A stretch of 64,000 bases of DNA, from contig NC_088312.1 in NCBI RefSeq assembly GCF_910592395.1, positions 8,680,001 to 8,744,000 of the forward strand, read 5' to 3'. The notes beneath the pieces were generated by a model. That model saw only the letters and a program-made list of their open reading frames with translations. It made no database searches and was not told the origin of the DNA. Shown here one piece after another: positions 12,601-24,600 of the stretch. Made by a program: the position numbers and the translations under genes. This DNA is from Lineus longissimus (Eukaryota > Nemertea > Pilidiophora > Heteronemertea > Lineidae). Numbering within the stretch: the stretch's first letter is position 1; each line of letters opens with the position of its first letter.

Positions 12601-15600
12601 AGCTTTCCAGTGAATGATCATGTTCTATATTCTTTGATGATTCCTGAGTTTTTGGAAAGATGTTTCTCTGAATCATGATCACTTGGCAGCTTGTGTCCAC
12701 TTGGAGCGCTCCATGCAATTGTTTGATTGATATTTCAGGGGGGAACTGCTCCAGAGACTGACGGACAGCATGGATCTTAACACAGAGTATCAGAAGTACT
12801 TCCAGAAAACCAAGGAAAAACTCAGGCAGACGCCCAATGAGAGGCAGTTTGAATTCAGGTAAATTCTATAACTTCGCAAGCTGAACACAGAAAGATCTTC
12901 TGACATGGTGAACAATAATGTCATGTCATGACAAAAGTTGATCAATTGAGAAGTTTTACCATGGATTTTCAGGCCTTGGCTAAGCATGAGCTTTGCCAGA
13001 CAGAGAAGGTGAGCTCAAAGTAATATATACAAGACAAATTTTGATGTGAAGAAAGCAACAGACTCTCTGTTTAGGCAAATTTTAGTTATAAAAGATTCTA
13101 AAGTGTTACAGTTATAACTTAACCTACATTTCCCCTTTCAGCGAGAACTACATCTTTGGTAAATTCGACACTTTCTGCAAACGTCTCGAGAAGATCATCA
13201 CCATGATCAACACCATGGAGAGCTATTCCAACCTACCTGATGTCAAGATTGAAGGCATCGACACCATGGTCGTCAGGTTCAAGACAATCTGTGAAAGCGC
13301 AAAGAAGAAGAATTATGACATTTTGGATCACAGGAAGACTGAGGTATGTATGCTTTATGTTTAAAGCAGCACCACCACAACCAGAACTATGCCACATTGT
13401 CCATGGCCATTATGTAGGTACAAAATGTTGTTTTTTCATTATCTACCTGAAAGACGGCCAGGCAGAACTAGAAACCTAGTGACAAAAACTACCCAGAAGG
13501 ACCAGCAACATACATAATTGCTGACAAAATGTAGTAATATACCCCTGTGCTTGCTGTCTTAATGACTCTGGTCCATCAACTAAAGCATTGCTTCAAATAA
13601 ATCTGATCCCGAGAATGTAAAATTATTTAAGTTCGGATTTAAAATCGAAATTCTGTTACACTTAGTTATTTGAACAAAGCATTTGGCTTGCTCCAGTACG
13701 GTAGTAATTTGCACAGTTCAGTCAGTAAAATGTTTTCAGATGTTGTTCTAGTAAGTGCTTTTATTCGCCGTAATCATTTCAGCCTTTAGAACCAGGACAG
13801 AATACAGTATGTTTAACCCCTTATCATGTTTGAGTCACATCTTCTCTTCAAGTTCACTATTTGATTGAATATTGTTTATTTTTGTTGAATGACTGATGGT
13901 GGCATTTCCGACAGATACCCTAGATGTTCAGTGTGTGCCTGTGCGTCACCTTGTTACAATATCTTTTCTGTCTTAAATTCTTTCCTGAGTGCTCACTGAC
14001 TGGATTGGAGAGACTTTGACTTCATCCAAAAATTACGATTTTTCACTCTTTCAGAATATCACATTGTTCTATGAGACTGGCAAGGAGTCACAAGAAGCAA
14101 AACAGCATGTGTCCTTTTCAACACATCAATAATTTGACTCGAGCTTAGCATACTAATTCATTATGTTTCTTATTTCAGTTTGATCAGGATTTCGTGGAGT
14201 TCTGTCGTCAGTTTGATTTCTTGCAGTCCCAGATCCAGATATTCATGGATGGCTGGTTTGATAAGACGTTGTCTGTGAGTATTGATGAAATATCCAATTG
14301 AACAGGATTGCCGAAGTCGCATCATGACTCGGTTCAATGTACTGTTTGCCATGTCCAAGTAGTTGATATCTTGATGTTTAGTCTTGGTGGGGAAACACTT
14401 GTCGAATAAATGCCCCGAGTAAAAGAGACTGCAGACAAGGATGACATCCACAAAGGTATCCTTGAGGTTGATCTTTCCTGGACTAATGGGATTAAATCAT
14501 TTGGTGTAAGGTTTACCAGCAGTCTTATTGAATTCAAGCATCTTTTGTTCAATAAATTACCGGTATCTTGATTTTTGTAGACTGAGAAAGCATTGGCCCT
14601 GCTTGCAAAGTTTGAGAGGATTGGCGGTGCTAAATTAGACATGAATGAGAAGTTCAACAAAATCTTGTTGAATTATGGAAAAGATTTGGAAATGGTTCGA
14701 AAGTTGTACCAGAAGCACAAGGCTGATCCACCTATCCCGAGAAATCTTCCGCCGATCACTGGCAAGATTGCCTGGTCCAGGCAGCTGTTCAGAAAGATTG
14801 AAACGCCGATGAAGTTCTTCAAGAAGAAGCCAGAGCTGCTTCAGGGAGCCGAGGGGAAGAAGATTGTACGCAACTACAACAAGATGGCGGCTGTCTTGAT
14901 GGAATTTGAGGTGAGTTCTCTTTCCAAGATTCAGTCCATGCACATGTTTTTCTGATCACAAGTCTGACATCCATGCAAGTTTTCTCAGTCATTGTTGTAC
15001 ATTGTTTGGTCCATCTTATCACAATTGTCTCTCTTTGCAGATGTTGTACCACAGAAATTGGTTCAGGACAGTCGACGACCTCAAATCTGGCCTCTCCGCA
15101 TCCCTCCTCATCAAAGACACAGACACCAAGAAACTGTTTGTGAACTTTGATCCCTTGGTGTTTGAGCTGTTGCAGGAAGCCAAGTGCCTCCATGGCATGA
15201 ATTTAGAGATTCCTGAATCGGCCTCTCATCTGATAATAAAGGAGGACTCCATCAAGGCGATGAATGTGGCGTAAGTGTTACAGAGTTCAACATATAAAAT
15301 GGCTGTTTGGCTGGTCTCTCTACCTCCATATATTTGAATATGTTTGGCTTGATTGAACCATGTTCAGCCTTAGTAGACCTTAAGTTGTTGGAATGTTAAT
15401 TGAACCATTCTTTTTCCTTTTTCTAGCTTGAAGGACACACTTATTGAATACGACAGGATTGTGTCGGAGATTCCCACCATCATCCTGCCCCTGATGAGGC
15501 CGTACACGGAGAGAGTTGACGAGGCTCTCAAGCCTGGCCTTACGTCACTCAGCTGGGCTTCACTTAACCTTGACAACTGTGAGTATGAATGGGGTGTTGG

Positions 15601-18600
15601 CTTATGCTGTCTCTTTTATACTCTGGGCTAACTTTGTGCTATTGTTTGTTTGTCATTGGACAAGGAACTTAACTTCTGTTGTCACTATTTTGGAAAGAAG
15701 TAACAGTGCCTCATTAAGCTATAATGCCTCCTCCATCTTTTCTCCAGATCTCGAGGGCATCCGCAAGGCCCTGAGCTTCCTGGAGCGACTTTCCAAGCAA
15801 GTTCAGGACATCCTGGATTGCCGTATTGAGGAAGTCCTTGAGGATATGTCCCTGACAGCCCTCTGTGACCTGCCAGAGGATGAGCCGGTCACCATTGACC
15901 ATTTCATGGCAATGACAGAAGAAACTTGTACCTTTGCGGCTGAAAACCTCACAAAGTAGGTGGATTCTTCTTCCTCCCTAGCCTGATTTTATGCAGGGAG
16001 CCACAAGATCAAAAATGTCTGATCATCTACAATCAGTGACAGTAAAATGGTTCTTCCGGTAGGGTAAAGGGGGGGGTCTTTCTTAGCATGTTTTAATTAT
16101 TTTGCTTTCTTTTTCCCAGCAAATTTAATCTTATAACCCGTCATCTTGCAGGCAAAGCCAGCTGGTTGAAAAGTCTGTTGATGAGCTTGTTGCCTTGCTG
16201 AAGTCTCACCTCCATGAGAATGAGATGACCAACCTGAGCGAGGAGGAGGGCTACACCTGTGTGCAGCCAGACACCAAGAACAAGAAGCAGAGGTGCCAGG
16301 AGTGCCAGCCGTGCAGTTATTATGCCATGCTGAACTATTTCTGTCAGAAGAACACGGATGCACTGGTCAAAAGTGAGTACAAGCCTTTTGTGTTGAAGAG
16401 ACCTGAGGTCCTTAAGGGACCTTGTCTTGACTTCCAGCAAAATAGTAATCGGCTGCACTCTAATGACCAAGGTTCCATGGTTTTGTGTTCTCAGAGTAGG
16501 TTTTACAGCGACTTCTACTGGAAGACCTGCTATGTGGATTGCAGTGCTTGTTTTCCTTCTAGTGTCTAAATTCTTATCGTGATCAGCATCATTATCATGT
16601 GGCTTTTTCTGTCCTTAGGTACCCGTCTCTCCTTTGATGCCATCAAGCGCCGTCTCCAGATGACAAACAAATACACGAAAGATTCCCGCGATCAGAGCAA
16701 CAAGGTGCCCCTCTTCAAGGGAGACATCATCCTGGCGATCCCCAACATCCTCCTTCGCCCGAGTCTCGATGACATCCAGACAGTCCTGAACAAAGCGGTC
16801 CAAGTCATCTTGAAGATGACCCAGGAATTCCCGCAGTGGAACCAACTGATTTTACATCAAAAACAACAACAAAAGGTAGCTATCTCAGAAATAATGTGTT
16901 AGAATATGACAATATGTCAGTCTGATATTCTGCTCAAATGCCTGTTGTTCAGAATTTTGCTTGTAATGCAGAGCTGCCTTTTAATGCAACAGCTTATATT
17001 CTTACTGTATGCTCTGGTGCTAACTGCATGCACTTTAAGTGTCTCATTTTGCATGCTACTTAACATACATATAACCTCATTTGTTTTTGTTGGTCGATTA
17101 TATGTACATTGTATTTCAAAGCTAAAAATCTTTGCATCCCCTTCAAAAATGTCATTGGGCAAAAGGGTAAAGTTATCTATTTAACACCAAACTGCAGGTG
17201 GTACAGTGTAGTATTGGAGGTGTAACCAGTATGTCTATTAGTGTACAGAATCACAAAGTTGTTTTCTGAAATTTCAGGCATATTTCAGGGTATGTAAGGA
17301 ATGGTCTTAGAGGTACACCTTCCTGACCTGTCAACTGTCCATACTGTTTTTGCCCTGTCCATAGCTGTAATATAGTCTAAAAACATATTGAGCTGCTCTT
17401 CACTGTGTTATAATCTGTCTTTCACATAAATGGAATATAGTTTGCGTGAAATCCATAGCATATATTTCTACAACAAATTCCCCTCCTAACTGTCATACCT
17501 TCTGTTTTAATTAGTGGTGAATTAAGCCCCTTTTTATCAAAGATGGGAGGCAGGCAATCTCCCAAAAGATCTTAGAACTTATGTCATTTAATTCATCTCA
17601 TTTACTTAGTTCTCATTTCATTCCACCTTTGCACCTGTGTTGTTATATTCAGCTTCTCCAGACTCGTCTCGTTGTACGATTATGTTTATTTCACTTTTTG
17701 TAGGCACTCCACAAGGCAGGTTTACTTGTTTATTTTGCATCTTTCGATGCTCTTGTCTCAGCACGTGCATAAATGAAAACATCCCATCCAGTATAATCCC
17801 TCCATTTATTGCATTGCACATCCTGTCCTGTTTTGTTCATGTGATTGCACAGCTTCAGTGTAAAAACTACTATCACCTAACTACATTGTACTTTAATATT
17901 CATGAACAGGGAACTGTCCTGCTAGTACGATGGCCTCCCAGTCCTACGAAAACACGCAAGAGTCCGAAATATGACATTGTGCCCCAGGTGTTTCATGTTT
18001 CATCCAAGGTGTTCTCTACATGGAGTCTGCCTACCCTGAATTTGTGTGCTTGGTGTTTGTTGGTTTCACAGTGTCATCTCCTGTCACTCTTTGTGACCAA
18101 TTTGCCTTGCTAAATTCTTTCCATTTCCTCTCATTCACACTTCAGCGATTGACCCTTGAATTGAGTGACCCAAAGGTTTGTTGTCGATGTGATTTGCTTA
18201 ATGTTTGCACAATGCTAATCAAACTGAAAATGAATGTCATATTTAATTAAGAGTTTATCTCAATTTTATGTCTGTAAAACAAAGGTTGTGTATGTCTTAG
18301 AACTGGAGAACTTCAAGAAGGTTTATCCCTCTGATGAGCAGTTAATGAGTTTTATTTCTTAGGTGGAAATATCTTCAGTTCAGTTATTTCACTCTGAAGA
18401 CACATTTAGGTGACAGATTGATCACGTTTGTATCGAACACATGTGTTTTAGAGTTGCTTAATATTAGCTCTTGTCTGTACATTTTGAACACAATTTCCAA
18501 AAGAAAAAGATCTTATCTATGAAATAGAGTGCATAACCAGGAAATAACAATTTTAATAACTATTGATTTTGGGTACCGCATTACGTTCTGATTTTTGAAT

Positions 18601-21600
18601 AAAAAGTAAAATTGTTCATCAAGCAAAAGAAACTGACCTTTATCTGTCATATCTTATGCCTCTTTCTACTTTGTCCTGATCTAAGATCTAATCTCCTGTG
18701 TGCAAATTGCTCTCACCAAATTCATTCTTTTATGGACAGTATTTACTAGACTGACGATTGTCCGATTGCCTTTAGTATCATGTTGAGTGGTGTATACTCA
18801 TATGTTTATCAACCAGCTTGTGCTTTAGGGGTTGGAATTTTTCCACGGTGGTTTTAGCCCATGACAAAAAGTTGTTTCGGCCCATGGGCATCCTCCCCAG
18901 TGGTGGTTACACAAATGTAAGGGCAGAACCAATGGCCTAATAAATGAGAAACATTACTATTCAGTGTTGGGAATTTGTACTATTAAGCTTGGTGGACTTT
19001 GAGGCAATATCTGCGTCATAATTTAATCTTGAATGCCATCTTTTGCAGGAGTTGGAACAAATGGCGGCAGACACAACAGAAGACGCCAAGGTCCAGATGC
19101 CGACGACTGCTATCAAACCGCTCCATAAGATCATTAGTGAGCACAAGGATGTGGTGAAGATCGTCATTCAGCTCAGCTCCATCATCAACACGTTCAAGGT
19201 GGATGTGAACGAGATCTTGGATGAGTTCACCTGTTACCAGGAGCTCTGGAAGGATGTAAGTAGCTCATCGTCTCGGGTGAAGTGATGCTGAGCTCGACTA
19301 TTTACTGACTGAGAGGGAGTGCTAAGAACCCCTGATCTCCTCAGCATGAAGTCATGATCAGAATACCAAGTTGATGTAATTCTTATCGACCTTAACTTGA
19401 AGGGAGGGAAAGAGGTCACTCGGGGAAATATCCTTGATGTGCTGATTCATTGTTCAAATAGCTATTTCACCGAGATTGCAGGCCTGATGGCCTGGGTCAC
19501 TTCTGTCAACCTTGGCTTGATCTGGCGTAATACACAATGCCTCTGCTGATCTTAGCAATTTTCACCAACCTCTATCCATATTAACCCTTCCATATCATTA
19601 CTAACACTCAGTTCACTTCACGTTCGCAGGAGGACGGCAGTTTCAGCAAGGTAGGCTGAGGACTTCTAATGCATCACTGACATTGTCCTGTGTATGTTGC
19701 ATGCTGGTCATACTGTTTATGGTCTTTTTCTAGCAATTGGATTGTACCTGATCTTTCAGATTTGTCGCGCACAATTCATCTGCATCTCAAGTTGCTTTTT
19801 GTTTGATAATGGTGTCGGAATCAATCCACCTTGGCATTTTCAGACAATTAGTTCTCCTAATCCTGAATGGAATGGTATCCTGGCATTGTGTTGTTGATAT
19901 TTTATAGGGTTTAGAGTTTTCCAAGGGTTAAGGTTGCTGCACAGAATCAGCCATGCACAGATTTGTTCTGTTCCCACTTTACTGTTTAACACTTTCAGCG
20001 CCATCCGACGTAATTTTACGTCTTGCAAGTTCACACGGTTGAGCCATCCGACGTAATATTACGTCGCATTTTTAAATTTCCCGCTTTGTCTTCGAGGCGT
20101 CTAGCAGCGCAGTATAGGGGAAAATAATTTAACTATACAGCGCTTGAGGTGATAGTATGATGTTCAGCCAATGTGCTATTTATAGCCAAGATCGTCTGCA
20201 TTCGAATAGGCGCAATGGCGGGTCGAAGATTGATGACGGGGGCAGATGTAGCCGAGAGTATGCCAAGAAGCGGGTATTCGGAAAGACACCAGATATTACT
20301 GTTCTATGTGTGGGGTACCATTGTGCAAAATCAAGTGCTTTGCTGACCATCATTCCAAATAAGCATTGTAAAGAGATCTAATAAAGAAGAACCAACACAG
20401 AAAATTTCATGTAATTATCTTTATTCCTTCTATTGTTTTCATAATTTTGAAAAAGGGTAAAAAGGGGCGTAACCTTGGCCCCTGGGGGAAGTACGCTAAA
20501 TATGGCTGGGCGCTGAAAGTGTTAAACTAGAGTCACCCAATTCACTCAACAATTCTGATTTGCATCAGATTTTGCACTCAGGTCATAGGTGCATTGCATG
20601 TTATTTGGTGTGCGGGTTTTTTTTCTTCCAATACGATTTTTATCTGTTGTGTGTCAACAGGTTTACGCTTGCTGAAGGGTGCCAGTATGATAGGTCTGTT
20701 TGCAGGAAATATATGTACATGTAGAACACTAACTTACATGAAGTTTGAATTGTAAGACAGATTTCTCATTTTTCAGGAACCAGAAGAGAAAGTGAAGGAG
20801 TTCATGGCTACCAACCCCATTCTGACAGAGTGTGAAGCTCAGATAAGATACTATCAGAACCTGGAGCAGCAGATCGAAGACATGGCACCAAGCCATCGAG
20901 TCGGCTCAGTCCTGTACCTGACCGAAACGCTCAAACTTGCACTCATCCAAGAAACGCGTTCGTGGAAGAATGCCTATTCTAAAGCTCTGAATGCAAAGTG
21001 CGGGGAGGAGATGGATCAGATTCTTGACTTCACTGAAAATTTGATGAAGAGGCTGTGTCGCCCCGTCAAAGATCTTGACGATGTCCGCTCACACATGGCT
21101 GCTCTCAGCGAGATACGGGAGGCAGAGATCCGTATCGATATGACAATTGGACCGATTGAGGAGACGTATGCACTGTTGAACCGGTACAACATCACATTTA
21201 ATGATGGTAATGCTGAAAGGGTCGACTCATTGTCTTATGGTTGGAAGAAACTGATGGCGCAGGTAACTATCGTTTATTTGTTTATCAAAATTGCCGCAAA
21301 TGCATAGGTTCAATGTGCACTGAACATTGTACATTGAAAATCATTCGTAAGTGCTTTCTGGACTCAATCTCGATACAGGGACATCTCGCTATATCAAATG
21401 TTTACCCCTCTCCACTTCAGGTTCACCAAGTCCAGAACCACCTCTTGATAATCCAACCTGAATTCAAGGCCAATCTGCTTCAAGGTGTCGAAGCCTTCAT
21501 TGAAGATTCCACAGAATTCGTCAGTGATTATGACGTAAAGTAAGATTTCCATTTATATATTATGATCAAGAGGACATCCCTTTTCTTCTTCTTCTTCTTC

Positions 21601-24600
21601 TTCTTCTTCGTTCGTCTGGTTAAACTTTCACATGTGACAGAGTTCTGCTTCTGTTCCATAAGTTCAGGGTATTCTCTTTCATACTTGGCACACTGTGAGT
21701 AGATGGAGAGAAAATAATAATCTGAGGATTTCAGCCAGATCGGTCGAGAATTAAAACGTGCAGAGCAGAAAATGGCTAAAACCAAGTCCATAAGTCCCAG
21801 CAAAAACACATTGTCCAAGCCTTAATATGTGTTCTTTATTTTGATTATGAATTCTAAATCATCTGCAGTCGGGACATGCACATCAGGTAAAAATGTTATG
21901 AAACTACCAAATACATTCTTGATACTTGCACAGTATTTAAATGCCCTCACACTTCAAAACATAAACATGGAAAATCCACAGTTCACAAGTGCTAGCTACC
22001 GATAAACAAATAGATCACAATCTATTTCACTTGTCTTCAAATACTCTTTGATTTTTTATTTCTATATGTTTCCTAGTCTTTCTTCCCCACTTGATTAGTC
22101 GTCCCTCCCAGAAAATCCGTATTGCAGTTAAGATTTAGCCATGATAAGATAGTAAGACACATAGGCTTTGCTGCTATTTGACGGTTTCGACAGTTATATA
22201 TGTAAAATTCTTTCTTCAAATTCCTCTTCTTGTTTGCATAGGCTTGATGAGACAATTCTCTGTTTCAGGGGCCCCATGGAACAAGGCATTGTACCAAGAG
22301 AAGCGTCTGACAGACTCAACATCTACCAAGCACGATTTGACGAGCTTTGGCGCAAATATCAAACGTACAATGGTGGCGAGGAATTGTTTGGTTTAGAAAT
22401 CACGCAATACCCTGACTTGCAGCGAATCAAGAAGGAGCTGAATTTGCTCCAGAAACTGTACCAGCTTTATAACAGTGTCCTTGAGACTGTGAATGGTTAC
22501 TACGATATTCCCTGGACTGAGATTGACATTGAGGCAATCAACAACCAACTGCTAGAGTTCCAAAACAAGTAAGTCAGCTTTCAACCCAAGCAGTTGATGA
22601 ATTCATCTGCCTTATGACCAAAGGGCAAAGCTTCAAACTCATGGGTTAAGCTCTTTCTAGTGTGGCAGTTATAAGTTAGCCATCAGTGGTTTTGAAAAGC
22701 CAGGTTTTGTTCTCTAGCAACATGATCATCCTGTACAACCCAATAATCAAAGTCCTACCTACCGGTATTTGGCCTGAAGAAAACAGAAGTGTTGTCAAAA
22801 ACTTAAAATTTAGGATGGAGGAGTCTGTGGGTTTTAATACAAGTCGGGCAGACAAACACAATGATAGGGGCCAAGAAAAAAAGGGTATAATTTCATGTAG
22901 TTGACTCTCTGTTTGGCAATATTTCAGATGTCGCAAGTTGCCAAAAGCACTGAAAGAATGGCAGGCTTATGAAGAACTTCGCAAGACAATTGACGACTTC
23001 AACGAGACTTGCCCCCTTTTGGAGATGATGGCAAACAAAGCCATGATGTTGCGTCACTGGGAGCGAATCTCTGTCATGACCGGACACACCTTTGATGTCG
23101 ACTCCGATAACTTCCTCTTGAGGAATTTGATGGAAGCACCACTTCTTAAATTCAAGGAAGACATTGAGGTAATGTTTATATTTGGTTAAAGAAAGACTAT
23201 GGACTACAGTGTACAGAATGCATCCATTTGTATAGCTTGCGTATTCTTCTACGAAATGAATTATGATATAACCATCATTCAACATAACTGGCTTTCATCA
23301 GTCTAGTATTGCAGGAGAATTTCAAATATAGATTTCAAACTTCAGGATGTGTGTATCTCTGCTGTGAAAGAGAAGGACATCGAAGCTAAGCTGAAACAGG
23401 TGATCAACGACTGGAGCGCCCAGAACTTCCAGTTTGGAGCTTTCAAGAACCGTGGTGAGCTGCTGCTGAAGGGTGACACGACCTCTGAGACAGTGGCGCT
23501 GATGGAGGACAGCTTGATGGTGCTTGGCTCTCTCATGAGCAACAGGTAGGGAGCAAATTTCCATCATGATGACTTACTGAAAAGATTGCTGCTGGTCTAA
23601 TCTAGCCTCTGGCAGGCACAGTGGAAAGGCCAGAGGACAAACAGAAAACCCAACTGACAGGGAAGTTGAGTCACCACTAATCCGGGATAAAACCTTGGTT
23701 ACTTGGATTACAAACACTGATTACTTCCACTGCCCCACATGTGATGCCACCTTACTCTAAATTCTAGGCTACATCCAGTGTGAAACGCTTTATCTGGATA
23801 ATTAGGAAAAACTTTAGATACAATAGTTAGGAAAACACAAACAATGTTTCTTCTTTTTCAGATACAATGCCCCATTTAAGCCAAAGATCCAGGAATGGGT
23901 GCACAAGCTGACAGGGACAACGGAGATCATTGAGAACTGGCTAATCGTGCAGAATCTCTGGATCTATCTTGAGGCTGTCTTCGTCGGTGGTGACATCGCC
24001 AAACAGCTACCGCAAGAGGCCAAGAGATTTGGTAACATCGACAAATCATGGATGAAGATCATGCAGCGTGCTCACGAGAATGCCAATGTCGTCCAGTGCT
24101 GCATGGGTGATGACACGTTGAGTCAGCTTCTGCCGCATTTGCTGGAACAGTTGGAAATCTGTCAGAAGTCGTTGACTGGATACCTGGAGAAGAAACGTCT
24201 CGTCTTCCCGAGATTTTTCTTTGTTTCGGATCCAGCACTGCTTGAGATTCTTGGTCAGGCCAGTGACTCTCATACCATCCAGGTGAGAAATAGAGGTTGA
24301 CCATTAGTCATATTTAGTAGAACAAATCCTGCTATAGCAATCAACCATTCTACTCTACTGAGACATTCGGAGAGCCTCACACAGGCCCTGCAGGTTCTTG
24401 GGCCAAAGAGCCTGGCATTCTTGAGATGTAAGTGCAGTTTCTTATAGAGAGGTTTGTAAAAGTGTAGAGTGACTCATAAATTGTGTTCATATATTTCAGG
24501 CACATTTATTGAGTGTGTTTGACAACACGAAGACGGTCACTTTTGACGAGAAGGTTTATGACAAGATCTTGAGTTTGAATTCCCAGGAAGGAGAGAATGT

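Noticed and set aside
17278-17289. 12-nt AG/GT-bounded phase-0 segment (AYFR)
   Set aside because: A segment this short between AG and GT is expected by chance in several kilobases of intron; there is no further support.
17637-18113. 158-codon open frame in a dynein intron
   Set aside because: Most of it is AT-rich intron-like sequence without homology; only the embedded 78-nt phase-0 segment was kept as a weak exon candidate.
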